From the NCBI GenBank assembly GCA_009733575.1, contig ML769393.1, positions 283,018-347,017 of the forward strand: a stretch of DNA of 64,000 nucleotides. The letters run 5' to 3'. This DNA is from Gymnopus androsaceus JB14 (Eukaryota > Basidiomycota > Agaricomycetes > Agaricales > Omphalotaceae). The notes beneath the pieces are model-generated. The model was not told the DNA's origin. It saw only the letters and a program-made list of their open reading frames with translations, and searched no databases. This document shows, in pieces, positions 1 to 10,838 of this stretch. Numbering within the stretch: position 1 is the stretch's first letter; each line of letters starts with the position of its first letter. Position numbers and translations under genes: made by a program.

Positions 1-255
1 ATTGCTCACTATCTGCTGCTTCGGACGCCGCAACTACACCGACCCCAGAAAATATTGCGCCCACTCAAAAGAAGCCAGAAACTTCCTTGCCTAAAACAGG
101 CTCTGACGATTATCAGCCCGAGTCATGGACGCCCCAACTTCGGATCAGGCGAGGGTAGTGAACACCCTTCCTCCGTAGACCACCATCAGACAAAAGCAGG
201 GTATATCGTTCCATTAGAATAACCTACAGTACCACAGTCGACGTCCCACCCACTA

Positions 256-1019
256 CTACACATGTACATGCGCATGTTTCGCAGACTCATGAAGCAAACA
301 CACCAACGTCAACACAATCTCCCCAATGTCCATTATCTGCTCATTCTCCAATTCGAGATACGCAGGATGTTTCGTGCTGAATAGTCCTCTCGACTTGCGA
401 TGATAGAATCTTCCTACTTCGCGGTTATCGTCGAGACGCAGTCTAAACTGGAATTTGCATGGCATTGAAAAAAAGTATGACGTGTGTGGTTTATACGATG
501 ATGACTGAGTGAAGAGAGGATTTTTGAAAGGAATCTCCTACTTACATCGGACCACGTATACGCGCATCCACTCGGTGATGCGACGAATCTGCGCTTTTTT
601 CTGCTTGCAGCTGAAGCGAACCATCATCAGCGAAGCTATGTAATAGATCGAATCAACGCACCCGTACCCATTTCGTTCCAAATACTCTGACATATCCATA
701 TCCCTTTCCTTCCCTCTCATCAACCTCACCTTTGGCATTCGTTCACTATACGTGTGAAACGCCATTTCACCTATTCTCTCCACACTCTGATGGTGCATAA
801 CCGCCCCTGCTCCCTCAACTTTGGATATGTGACTCATCAGCAAGTCAATATTAGGCATCCCTACAACTTCATCCATCTTCACAACGTCAATCGTCATAGT
901 GTTGGCTGTGAGCTCCTTCAGTGGGAGTTCTGTGTGTACTTTTACGGCTATCTGGCCGTCGGTTCTAGTATGAACTCGGTGTTGTGGTGGTCTTTGGTGC
1001 TTTGGATGAAGCGCAGCAT
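256..1019 (-). CDS. DUF6593-like hypothetical protein (frame broken in this sequence)
   Basis: Two open blocks on the minus strand give one plausible protein. The N-terminal block (1019 to 546) starts MLRFIQSTKDHHNTEF and continues into GQIAVKVHTELPLKEL. The C-terminal block (about 447 to 256) reads FRLRLDDNREVGRFYH and ends in EIVLTLVCLLHES. This plan, an N-terminal strand with D/EG-Q and a C-terminal stretch ending in E-I-V-x-T, resembles the basidiomycete DUF6593 family, which has no known function. The donor GTAAG lies at 545-541 and a likely acceptor just before 447. Frames do not join cleanly at two places: near 1000-960, where the ATG frame stops at TAG although the next frame continues the protein, and at the splice junction, which is one base out of phase. 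Both are cured by a one-base change in a short homopolymer. The family call is from memory of the pattern and is moderate; the start at 1019 is an inference. Confidence 0.5.
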
Positions 1020-2175
1020 ATAGTACAGTTGGATGCTGGATGTAACTGTTATGACAGTGGGATGGGAGAAAAGAAAAGCGTCAACTAGGTTGGATTGAAA
1101 GGTGTTCTGTATACTCTCTCATACCATCATGATTCGGGAAAGAGGCATTCATTCATCCCATGAGCGCCGCAGACGTAATCTCGAGCGAGCGATGAATCAC
1201 CAGTCACCAGTCACCAGTCACCTCTCAATCTACCCTAGCCTACTTCAAATCCTTTCCTATTATCGGATCAGCTGAGCCCAGAGGATGTCAATTGGCAGGC
1301 GAGTCTTCACGAGTCGGGGTTTGTCGGGGTTCGTAGTTCATTCTCCGTTCTCAGGAGAGCTCTGCTTGGAGCATCAGAATACAATGCTGAATCCAGACTC
1401 CTTCGGACTTGCCCTTCCATTGACGTTTAATTTTATTTAAACAATACTGTACTAGAATATTTCTTCAATGTATTAGGACATTCCGAATGTCGCTCAAAGT
1501 GTAAAAGTCATGCGACTTTAGCCAAGAGTTGAAGACAACTGGCAATTGCATATACAGCAAGTATATGTAGGATTTCAGCTTATAGCATTCTTGGACCACC
1601 GTCGTCGTCGTGGGTAGTAAATACCTCCAAGACTCCAGCTTTGCAATACTTATTCAGTCTAAGCGCCTTGAGTTACAAGTGTGTAATTAGTTGCGATAGG
1701 ATTCCTACATACTTGTTTGATCATTGAGAGAGCAGTTGAAGAGATAGAAGATATATCTAGAGAAGAGAAACATTAAGTTATGTATTTAACGATTGTTCGA
1801 CACAGGAGGTAGAATGTGGAGGAGGAGGAGAAAAAAACAAGATGCCAGTGCACCGAAACAAATACTTGAAGAGAAAAAACTTTATCATGAACGAGAAGGA
1901 GAAAATGAAAATGTAGACAGCAGATACAGTAAAACAAATGGACGGACAAACGTTTAACATTAACAATACGGATTCTGAAATCGATGCGAAATAATAAGTC
2001 ACAATTGATGCAAGGAAGTGAAAGAAATATGTAGGTAGCCTGAGTGCTCTAGAAAACCATGTACCACGTCCTAAGCAACCAACCAGGAAGAAGAAGAAGA
2101 ATACAAGATAGACTGATGGATCCCCAATACCAACCAAGGGCGCCCTTCGTTATTTCGTTTGGTTTCGTGCCCTTT
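1020..2175. other. Intergenic, no gene seen
   Basis: No coding stretch with believable composition or splice sites is visible. A 119-codon minus-strand frame at 1778-2137 is a low-complexity Phe/Leu/Ser translation of AT-rich DNA. The region probably holds the promoter of the DUF6593-like gene and the 3' untranslated end of the RRM gene. Confidence 0.5.
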
Positions 2176-2470
2176 TTAGATTTTCGCCTCGGTTCGCAAC
2201 TCTGGATCCTCTTCAATCGTTGAAGTCTTTAGAGTCGTCATAGTCGCAGGCGTAGGATCCGAGTCGGGCCTATGAACCTGTGGCCTCTCCAAGGCATGAG
2301 CTGACATCGAATGAGTCCTCGACGCGAACCCCTCCTTCCTCGTTCCCAACACAAACGTCGAATTACTAGGCTCGCTGGTTCCACCCAAACTACTACTTCC
2401 ACTTCCACTATTCGGACTCGTAGGCCCACTGAACACCCGCTCATGATGCGTCAGATCAACCTTATTTTGC
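2176..2470 (-). other. Possible true C-terminus of the RRM protein, in the next frame
   Basis: Directly after the TAG at 2471, the +1 frame reads QNKVDLTHHERVFSGPTSP and stays open to a TAA-type stop near 2176, ending PELRTEAKI. Its Ser/Thr/Pro-rich composition matches the upstream tail. No GT...AG intron fits the gap, so a one-base indel is the simplest link. Inference only. Confidence 0.45.
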
Positions 2471-4909
2471 CTATCCCTGTTCCTCCTCCATAACCCTCAG
2501 CTCCTCCTCTTTGTCCTCCTCCTTATCCTTTTGGTCCTTCAAAATCTCGTCTTCCACATTGCTCGTACCCAGCGCTCCAAAGTACGACTGTATCGGCGGG
2601 AAATACCCTTGCCCGCCATACGACACACTATCAAAGTAGCCTCCAGGTTCTGCCCCGCCCCTACTCCCCATCTCGGCGCCAACGCTTCCCGGAACGCCTG
2701 GACTGGGATGAGGGTGGTAGAAAAATCCTCCTGGGGAGCCTTGTACGACATGTACAGGTGCACCAACGGCGAGATTGATAAATGGATTCGGGCCACCTGC
2801 GACTCCCGGACGACCCCAGAAAGCTCCGGGGGACATTGCTAGACCAGGCGAAAAAGGCGTAAGTTGCGCGTGATGAGCGAGTGGATGTGGTTGTCCATAA
2901 GGTGGGTGGTGAGCTTGAGTAAGAGGCTGAAAGTAGGGATTGACAGATGATGACGACTGGGTTGAGGTCGTGTTCTGTTGAGTAGCGGATGAAGTGGAGG
3001 GTGGGTTCGGTGAGTCTTCGGATTTGGTTTCTCCTTTTGATCCTTCCTGGCCGGATGGAGGCGGGGGCGGAGGGTATGAATAAGTTGGTGTTAGGATTTC
3101 GGACATTTGGTTCATCGAGGTATGACCATTCATATTCATCATATGAGGTCCTTCCGTATGGGGCGATGGAAGAGGCATCGGCGGAAGGAATGTGAAGGGA
3201 GGCATGGAAGGTGTTATAGGCGGAAGACCGTGCGGGGTCATCGGCACACCGTGGGCAGGATGGTGTAACGGCGACATGCCTGGATAATACGGAGACATAG
3301 GAAGACCCATGGGCGACATACCATGAGCAGGGATGGAGAATGAAGCGGGCGGTAGACTAATTGTCCCCGGGTGATGAGGATGTGAATGATGGTGGGATGT
3401 TTGTGACGACCTGGGAGGAGATTGAGACAGGCCTTTCGGGGATTTCGAGGGCTCTGAGGGGTCAGATGAAGGTGAGGTTCTCGATGATGCTGAAGTTGCT
3501 ACTGAAGTCGATGGTTTGATCGACTCTGAGCTTGAGCCCGATTGCGATGATGAGTCGCTTACATGCGTGGACCGTAAAGAGCTTGATAATCCATCCACAG
3601 CGGATAAAAGTGAAGGTCGTAAAGGCTGATCGTGTCTTTGTGTGCTCGGCTGTGGTTGGTGTATATGTGAATGGGTATGGTGAGGGTGTGGTATCGACAT
3701 TTGCAGCTGCGGAGGATATACGTCATATGGAGTGCCCGGGGCAGAAGCAGGACCGAAATCAAGTGTATACCCAGAGGGCATAACAATCTGGTTTGGACGG
3801 TTCTTCCCGGAAAATTGGAAGGGAGAGGAGGTTGATGAGGCTTGGAAGGCACTAAGAGCAGGGGAAGCGGGCGTTGTCATTGGTTGCGCAGTTTGAGAGA
3901 ATTTATCGTGGTGTACTTTAAGCACACGGCCGTTGTATTCATAGCTAAACAAAAGGTAAGGACAACACGCGTTTGGAGAGCATGGTATTAAGCTTACCCA
4001 TTGAACATTTTCACGGCACGTTCAGCATCGTACTCTGTTGCGAAAACAACAGTTCCAAACCCTCGTGAACGACCATCTTGACCAAGAGCAACGTCAGCGC
4101 GGACAATAGTCCCCGCTTGACGAAACAGGTCCTTTAAGTCTTGCCATTGACAATGGAAAGGAAGCTGAGAGAAGCAACGACATGAGATGAGATGAAGATG
4201 CTACTCAACACGCCGAGGGCGCGTACTCACATTCCCAACGAAAAGATTCCGTCCCACGCTGCCTGACGACGAACCTGGCCTGTCGATCCCAAACAGGGAC
4301 GTATAGTCAACCTCATTGACACCAAGTAGAGATGGTTGCGGCGAGGCAAAGATACCAGGAGAGGGGACAGTACTGAAAGGAGCTGAGTTCGGATTGAGAT
4401 TATCAAAGTCTGGGGGAAGTCTGTCTGGTCGGACTTCAAGAACTCTAGTTTGCCATGAGTAGCCATTGAACATGTCCATAGCCCTGCCAGCGTCTTCAGC
4501 GGTTGCAAGAAGAACAGTTCCGTAACCTCGAGATCGATTGTCGGGGCCTAGTGATACATCTGCACGAAGAACAGTCCCAGCCTTTCTGAATAAATCTTTC
4601 AGATCCTGCCATCTGACCCGGTATGGAAGCTAAGAGAGATTCAGAGTCCAGCTTGAGAAAAACAAGGAAATCAAACGGACATTTCCTACAAACAACTGGG
4701 TTCGAGTATCCTTTGGCGGACCTCGTCCGTCTGGCGATGAGCGAGAGGAAGTAGCCATCTGGATGACCGCTTCAATGTCATCGTTTGTAGGAGCCGAAGG
4801 AGGAGCAGGAGAAGCAGCAGAAAGCGACGGAGACCTAGAATGCTAAATTTGTGATTAATTTATATCTACTATTAGAATATGAATCACGGAAACTCACCCG
4901 AAAATCCAT
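2471..4909 (-). CDS. Two-RRM RNA-binding protein, Gbp2/Hrb1/hnRNP M-like
   Basis: Exon 1 is tiny (4909-4898, encoding MDFR) and ends in GTGAG. Exon 2 opens with a Ser/Pro/Ala-rich stretch and reaches DTRTQLFVGN, the RNP2 of the first RRM. That RRM continues through WQDLKDLFRKAG and SRGYGTVLL to NGYSWQTRVLEVRPDRLP. A second RRM begins NLFVGN near 4230 and continues WQDLKDLF, RSRGFGTVVFATEYDAE and EYNGRVLKVHHDKFSQ (near 3930). The rest, about 480 residues, is low-complexity Pro/Ser/His/Gly-rich. Paired RRMs of this type are typical of fungal Gbp2/Hrb1 and hnRNP M proteins, which bind nuclear mRNA; the long disordered tail is common in basidiomycetes. The frame stops at TAG 2471-2473, but the next frame is open from there to 2176 with similar Ser/Pro/Thr composition. 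Dropping one G from the GGG at about 2475 joins them, so the true end may be 2176. Confidence 0.8.
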
Positions 4910-5029
4910 TACCAAAAGACAGGAAGCCCAGACGAAGGGCAAGCAAAACTAGTGAACTGAAAGAACGTCGTCGTTTTCTGGTCGAGATGCTAGAGTAGGA
5001 AAGAGAGCAAGTGGAGTCTCAGCCGTACA

Positions 5030-6400
5030 CGGGTCAAATTCGCTCCACTTATAAGAATAACTTTATTCATCAATTGCAAGTTGCCCTCTTACCGTCACGA
5101 TTCCTTTCCTCTGCTCACTATCCGATACATTCTGCTACGCTTTGCTCTCCAAAGGTCTAGACTGCTCCCAATCAGGCTCTCTGCATCCCTTTTCGGTCTT
5201 CAAACGCTGTCCTTTTCCAATTTTCCTGACGTCACTGGGATTACTTGGCGAAACAAGTCCGCATACAGACATTCTGTTTTTTTTTTCCGGAATATTCTGC
5301 GCAGGATAGAGGAAATGTTCCAACTTTAGTCTTTACTCACACCTGCCGGCGGTATCAACGGCCCTGTCCATCATCTTCTCGCATCGGTAAATCTTCAGAC
5401 CTAGGCCCGTATATCCTTTCTCGCTCTAGTTCATTAATATCTGACTGTTCAATTTCATCTCTGCTTCGATGCAATCACTATTCTTACTGGTTACGCCGAG
5501 TTTCCCCTGTTCTTCTGCCAGTCATAAAACTCTGAGTTAGTAACCATGATTGGCGACTCGGGTTCAATCTTAGCCTTTCGTCCTTGTTTCTTTCTTGTAG
5601 CGCTTGCGAAAAGAAATTAATAAATTTTTTAATAAATTTAAAACAAACTGTCTACGCCTTACGATTGTTCACGCTCGAACCTGACAGAGCATCCCAGACT
5701 TCTTTTCCTGCACGTAAATGCAACCCTCTGAGAATGCGCGCGCTTCCAACCCTTGGATACACCAAAGTCCCTGAGAGTTCCAGTGTGATCCCAATTCTGG
5801 AACAACTCTGTTCCATGGCTGCGCTGGATGTTGGCGACGTACTCCTCATCCATTTCCTCTATCCTGAGCGTGGCGGATTTTGGTGCGAGTATGAACATGT
5901 TTTCACCGTGTGCGCGCCGCCTCGTACGCTGCCTGATCGTATCTCGGCGCGAACGCGTCGTAGATCGATGCAATGTTATCGTCGACCTCGGATAACTGAT
6001 TGAGCTGAATCTCCTTGGTCATAGCAAGAATGTCGAAGAAAGTTCAGCGACCGCCAGGAAATGTTTTGCCTACAACGAGATTATCGCCCAGAGTATTTCC
6101 ATGCGGGTAAAATACTACTGGGATGCCGGTGAGCTCGAAGACGTACTAGTAAGCATCACTGGTATCTGGTTCAAGTCTCAAATTGACCCTTGATAATCTG
6201 GTCGGCGATCCTACTTATCCTAATGCTATGGTGGCGGGTTATGAAACCAATGCCCACTTTCAGGAAAGAACTTACTACTTGAGAAAGTTATGATCAAGCC
6301 CCAGGGAAACGCAGGGACACGCAGGAAAACCTGGTCTGGAGATCTTTCCGATAATGTATTTCGACGTCTTCATTCTACTTGTGGCGTTTCGTTTCCAAAT
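5030..6400. repeat. Duplicated segment, copy 1
   Basis: A stretch beginning near GGGTCAAATTCG and running past 6300 is repeated, diverged, at 10134-10361 plus 11962-13260. Shared blocks include AGGTCTAGACTGCTCCCAAT (5153 on; 10270 on), GTTCCAACTTTAGTCTTTAC (5317 on; 11962 on), ACGATTGTTCACGCTCGAAC (5660 on; 12290 on) and AGTATTTCCATGCGGGTAAA (6091 on; 12968 on). The second copy is split by a copia insertion. The only coding trace is a broken methyltransferase on the minus strand. It may be an old transposon or a duplicated locus. Confidence 0.75.
5650..6060 (-). pseudogene. Methyltransferase remnant, copy 1
   Basis: Minus-strand frames contain MTKEIQLNQLSEVDDNIASI followed by YDAFAPRYDQAAYEAARTR, a typical start of a class I SAM-dependent methyltransferase of the Williams-Beuren/UbiE kind. 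Downstream only short pieces survive (AQPWNRVVPELG..., SGMLCQVRA), with stops and frame changes, and the glycine-rich SAM site seen in the second copy is missing. It is homologous to the remnant at 12300-12930. Non-functional. Confidence 0.6.
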
Positions 6401-6525
6401 GCGCGAGTGAGATTCCTGATGTCAAGTCATGCTGGAGGGAAGACCTGAAAACTGCCACAAAGATCGAGCGTCTAATCGACGCGGCCACGCTCGGGCTCAG
6501 ACTCTTGTCTCAGTCTTCCACCTTC

Positions 6526-6700
6526 ATGTCTTCGACCATGCCCTCGACTCAGCACACCTCAAACAACGGCTCTCTCGATGATACCAATTCATTATTCAAC
6601 AGGACACTGTCCCGACAGGAAGTTATGAGTGGTTGTTGCTACTACTGCACCTCATTCTGCACCAGCTCCTACTTATTCCTGCCACTACCTTTGTACCTAG
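6526..6700 (+). pseudogene. 5' fragment of the STQH...RQE family
   Basis: The translation MPSTQHTSNNGSLDDTNSLF followed by NRTLSRQEVMS resembles the start of the gene at 9033 (STQHISATSSSSDETYILNR then TLTRQEAMS). After the shared block the frame dissolves into low-complexity Cys/Tyr/Leu, so only the first roughly 35 codons are shared. Function unknown. Confidence 0.5.
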
Positions 6701-7316
6701 GTATGTATCTTACCCCGCACCTGGCCTACGGTCTGACGTAGGGCGCGACTGTTCCCTTGAGGGACGCCGTCTTTAGGTGCGGCCGCACACCAATCTATCC
6801 ATCTATCTTCCCTCGGGAATATAAAAACTTGCAGCATAAACAAACTGGTCCTAATAGATACTTAACTTGAACATCGACGGTACAAGACTAGGCTAAATAG
6901 TGCAATAAACTCAAACATAGAAACTTTTGGAATATCTAAATTGGTCATACAGCTGTATCGCCTGTGTCTCCATCACCTCGATTGAGCGAGCTTGACGACT
7001 TTCTCCACATCTCAACTACCACAGTTCCTATTGAACTTTTTCTGTTTTGCAATTCTACCACCATTGTTTGTGCTGTTCAGCTTTTCTTAATGCCAGTGAG
7101 AAGAGTGTCATTTGAAGCCCCATACAGATGTCTCGACAATTTCCTTGACGAGCCACCAGAGACCAAACAATATAAACAATAGGAAGCTATGGACAAGCTC
7201 CCAGAATGAATTCAGTTCATCTATTCGTTGATGAAGCGAATGCAGTGACACACCAAAGGACGAGGATGGCGATGATGAACAAGGCACCACTCATGAGATA
7301 GATGACCAGGGTGTTG

Positions 7317-8121
7317 TGTTAGGAACCGGGTTTAAGGGAATGAAAACGGCCAGTAACGGCATTGATTCGACTAGGTAAATGATGGAAGTACAACGGTATC
7401 TAAGTACTAGAATACAGTGTTCGCCCTAAGGGTTAAGGCCTTAATGTTGTTAAGGCTTAATTGGGCTTAACATAAAGGGTTAAAGAATTTTTGGTGAGTT
7501 ATTAACAGATTAAGGCCTTAAGTGGCAGTGTCATTGGCCCCGGGCCGACCGCATCTTGAATTTTTATTTTCAGCAACTCGCACTGTATCGGCTCTCAAAA
7601 ACTCATATTGTCCTTCATGTCCTCCAATCCTCTCTGGGATTGGGGAGGAGCAAAATAGATCTCACTATGGCTCTCACAGATCAGGAGGAGGATGAGATTC
7701 CTGATGACAGTGCAATAGAGATTGATTCAGGTGATGAGTACATAGAATAAAACTTTATAAAGTACTGTAAACCAATATAAGGGACTTTGCAACTCCCGCA
7801 GCCCCACTATGTGAAAAAAATCAAAAAAAAAATGTAATTAAGCCTTAAACTTGGCCTTAACAGTTAAGCCTTAAGCCCTGTTAAGCCTTAAAAATTTCGA
7901 ACCTTGATTTAAGGCCTTAAGGGCGAACACTGCTAGAATAAGGGTCTAAATAAAGGAGTAGTAGGTAAAGTAAATCCGAAACGAGACAAAACCTTCGTAT
8001 ATGCGTGTAAAGGTTAATCCTCCGGGGTCTAAGAGTCAAATGCGGAGCAAGAGGATGCATGTATGCGTATGGGAGTGAACGGGAGTCGGCGGGAGTGAGG
8101 GTAAGGACCAAAATCCTTACA
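7317..8121. mobile_element. LTR (family 1) interrupted by a hAT-like element
   Basis: The segment begins TGTTAGGAACCGGG and ends AAATCCTTACA, matching the solo LTR at 8664-8920 throughout (for example TATATGCGTGTAAAGGTTAA in both). Without the 526-bp insertion it would be about 279 bp. Flanks TGTTG and TGTCA agree at only three of five bases, so the target duplication is decayed or absent. No internal retrotransposon genes are linked to it. Confidence 0.7.
7415..7932. mobile_element. hAT-like DNA transposon, 518 bp, non-autonomous
   Basis: The ends are inverted: CAGTGTTCGCCC at 7415 and GGGCGAACACTG at 7932. The element is flanked by a perfect 8-bp direct repeat CTAGAATA (7407-7414 and 7933-7940). 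An 8-bp duplication and CAGTG-type ends are the hallmark of hAT elements. TTAAGGC/GCCTTAA motifs are repeated under both ends, as in transposase-binding subterminal regions. It carries one short plus-strand frame (7556-7750) with an acidic tail EIPDDSAIEIDSGDEYIE, possibly the remains of a transposase end. It sits inside an LTR, so it is younger than that LTR. Confidence 0.9.
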
Positions 8122-8413
8122 TGTCAGAGCTGCTATAACACATGAAGGAGAATGTGATAAGGAAGCCAAACATTCTGTTGAAGACAGTCAATACATAAAT
8201 TCCATGAACAATGATTTGCACATACCCCCACAATAATGGTGCATAGGGAACACAGAATAGCTAGACCGAGGTGACTAATAACTATGCATCCATGAGTTAA
8301 GGAACTTTGTCTAGGATAATTCTACTGAACAACCCTGTTGGAGGGGTTGTCTGCAACTCAAAGCTCCAGATGTCACACCGGAGTCCCAGCGGGTCACGTT
8401 AAGGACAATACTC

Positions 8414-9010
8414 TACCGTTTCGACCAAGTGTTCAGTCCTTCACCCAAAATGAACAGTTCACAGGTGGCTGTCACTGGTCACTTTGAGCTGTGAACACCG
8501 TGACAATTGAAACAAAAAAAAAGTCTCAAAAGTCAATCAAAATCTTCAAAATTTGTTCAACATAGCCTCAATTCACCTTTTACAAGCCTGGATTTGGTTC
8601 AAAAATAAAGCAACAGATCACTGAGTCCATGCATCTGAAGGCCCAGTGAACAGTCCACAGATCTGTTAAGAACCGGGTTTGCGAGGATGAAAACGGCCAA
8701 TAACGGTGTTGATTCGACAAGGTCTAAGTACAGGAACATGAGTATTTAAGTATTAAGATAAGGAGCTAAAATAAGGAGATGTAAGATGAGTTAATCCGGA
8801 ACAAGACAGGACCTTCATATATGCGTGTAAAGGTTAATCCTTTAGGGTCCGAGAGTCTAATGCGGGGCGAGGGAATGGGACGGAGCAGGCAGAGGCAAGG
8901 GTAAGGATGAAATCCTTACAAGATCGGTCACCATGCCATCTGTGAACACTAAAAATTGTGAACAGGTCAGGTCACGCGTCACAACCCGTGAACACTTGGT
9001 CGAAACGGTA
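8414..9010. mobile_element. TIR element (MITE-like), split by a solo LTR
   Basis: A 22-bp sequence at 8414-8435 (TACCGTTTCGACCAAG...) is repeated as its exact reverse complement at 8989-9010. Taking TA as the target duplication, as in Tc1/mariner elements, the element starts CCGTTTCG. Short motifs of the GTTCACAG/CTGTGAAC type recur near both ends. Without the solo LTR and its duplicated target it is about 335 bp and has no coding capacity. The superfamily is uncertain. Confidence 0.75.
8664..8920. mobile_element. Solo LTR, family 1
   Basis: 257 bp, TGTTAAGAACCGGG...AAATCCTTACA, flanked by the perfect 5-bp repeat AGATC (8659-8663, 8921-8925). TG...CA ends and a 5-bp target duplication define an LTR-retrotransposon solo LTR left by LTR-LTR recombination. 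It lies inside the TIR element at 8414-9010. Confidence 0.88.
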
Positions 9011-9032
9011 CATTATAGGATCTTCTTCTTAG

Positions 9033-9883
9033 ATGTCTCATCAAACCAGGACTTCCTCCACCCAGCACATCTCAGCCACCAGCTCCAGCTCCGATGAGAC
9101 GTACATTCTCAACAGGACACTAACTAGACAGGAGGCTATGAGCATTGTTCAAAAGTACCATTACATGTTCAAAGCAAATGGCGTAATCTTGTCCCGCCTC
9201 CAAAGTACAAAAGCTACGGATGACATTTCCACCCCTGTCAAATCCATTATTGGGAGTGCGCTTCTTCAGTATAAATCTCTCGATGAAGCAGAGCGCGATC
9301 TGGAAAGACGATACAAGGAAGCTGCAATATTAGGGGTGTGTCATATCCTCACACTTTTTCTGTTATTCTGATCCCAGTTTTTATCCAGGGCCCAGCCACC
9401 AGTACAGCACGTACCTACTGAGTGCCACTCCATGACCATACTTGGGTAGTCAACTTCTGGCAAGAAGCATGGCAGGTGCCCATTGGTACCATTTACATGG
9501 AGATTTACAATCCCTGCACCAACGCCGCTGTCGCTATGTCACCCCAGGACTTTGTGTTTAGTGAAGTTTCTGGAATATGCCCATCTCTTCAGGCCAATGA
9601 GGAATTCCGAGCGGGGGTCCGTAATCATAAAACAGGCAAGTTGTGTGGAGGGCGTGTTTCTCGCTCTGTCGACAAGGATACATGGGTGGTTCTAGGCCGA
9701 AAAAGATACTATCTTGTTCTCCCAGAGAATGATCAGTGTTTCATCATTGATACTCCGGACATCCCTTCTGCCTTGGACTATGTATTTGTGAGCAAACTGT
9801 CTTCTCTTCTTATAACATTTGCTCAGTCTCACGAAACCGAAACCCAAGAAAAATGCACGCTCGTTAACTATGTCCAACGATAA
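9033..9883 (+). pseudogene. Unknown protein with one in-frame stop
   Basis: Exon 1 (9033-9335) encodes MSHQTRTSSTQHIS... through NRTLTRQEAM and a helical stretch SLDEAERDLERRYKEAAILG. A 53-base GT...AG intron (9336-9388) leads in phase to GPATSTARTY, then TGA at 9419-9421. After it the same frame runs open for about 150 codons: VPLHDHTWVVNFWQEAW, YLVLPENDQCFIIDTPD, stop near 9883. Only this one stop breaks an otherwise intact gene of about 265 codons. A C-to-T change in a CGA codon would explain it. The family is not recognised. A 5' fragment of a relative lies at 6526. It starts just outside a TIR element, so it may be transposon-associated. Confidence 0.6.
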
Positions 9884-10133
9884 CTAGTTAAATCATTTTC
9901 CCACTGCAACGTAAGTCTCTAATATCATCAATGCTTTTTCTTTCTTGTACTACTTACTCTTTTCTATATACTTAGTTTATTCTCTGCCTATCACACTTAT
10001 TTCCTTTTTGTTGTATCTTGTCAGCCCATTTGTACTTTTTGGTCCCCAATATTGCATCATATCGCACAGATGTTCCTTCCCTCGTTTTTAGTAGTAGTAG
10101 TTTGATTGTGGAAACTTTCTACTCAACTGTGCA

Positions 10134-10361
10134 TGCGTCAAATTCCAGCTCCACTGTGCCGCATAAGAGAATAACTTTATTCAACAATTTGCAAGTTGCC
10201 CTCTCACCGCCACCGATTCCTTTCCTCTGCTCACTGTCCAACAAGTTCTGCTCTATTCTTTGCTCTTCGAGGTCTAGACTGCTCCCAATCAGGCTCTCTG
10301 GATCCTTTTTCGGTCCTTCAAACGATGGGTTTTTTCCCAGAATATTCTGCACAGGATAAAG
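10134..10361. repeat. Duplicated segment, copy 2, left part
   Basis: Matches 5030-5300 with scattered differences, and continues at 11962 after the copia insertion. The junction sequence of copy 1 (GAGGAAATGTTCCAAC) confirms where the insertion interrupted this copy. Confidence 0.75.
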
Positions 10362-10366
10362 GAATT

Positions 10367-10547
10367 TGTTGGAAACACTCGGCCAGTGGTTGTCCAGCCA
10401 CTCCGCACACCATGTATACCCCCTATTTACTTATCTATATAAACACGTACAACCTGTTAATTAATCTTGCTTCCTTTTCCCCCATCGATTCCCTCGCCAT
10501 TAACCTCCTACGGAGTTGTACCGACCGTGCTCGCTCGTTCTCCAACA
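10367..10547 (+). repeat. copia LTR, plus orientation
   Basis: Starts TGTTGGAAACACTCGGCC and ends CTCCAACA, with TATATAAACACG as a likely TATA region. It is followed by GATTATGAGACTG, the flank found after the related LTR at 33921. Confidence 0.8.
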
Positions 10548-10560
10548 GATTATGAGACTG

Positions 10561-10736
10561 GCGAGTGAGCACAGTTGGTACAACTCCGTAGGAGGTTAAC
10601 GGCGAGGGAATCGATGGGGGAAAAGGAAGCAAGATTAATTAACAGGTTGTACATACGTGTTTATATAGATAAGTAAATAGGGGGTATACATGGTGTGCGG
10701 AGCGGCCGGACAACCACTGGTCGAGTATTTCCAACA
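10561..10736 (-). repeat. copia LTR, inverted copy
   Basis: The reverse complement begins TGTTGGAAATACTCGACC and follows the plus-orientation LTR almost base for base, forming a palindrome of roughly 175-bp arms. It stops about 10 bases before the CCAACA end. For the gag on the minus strand it is in the 3' LTR position. Confidence 0.8.
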
Positions 10737-10838
10737 CTCCCACTTGTACGGTCGCGTAGCAAACATAAATGAAAGGTAAAGTAAGCAATAAAATGAAATA
10801 AACAAATAAGAAGCATACAGCTATGCTCCCACTGAATC

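Noticed and set aside
1778..2137. 119-codon minus-strand frame rich in Phe/Leu
   Set aside because: Low-complexity translation of AT-rich DNA; no splice context or domain.
7556..7750. Frame inside the hAT-like element as a gene of its own
   Set aside because: Only its acidic tail looks coding; most likely transposase debris.
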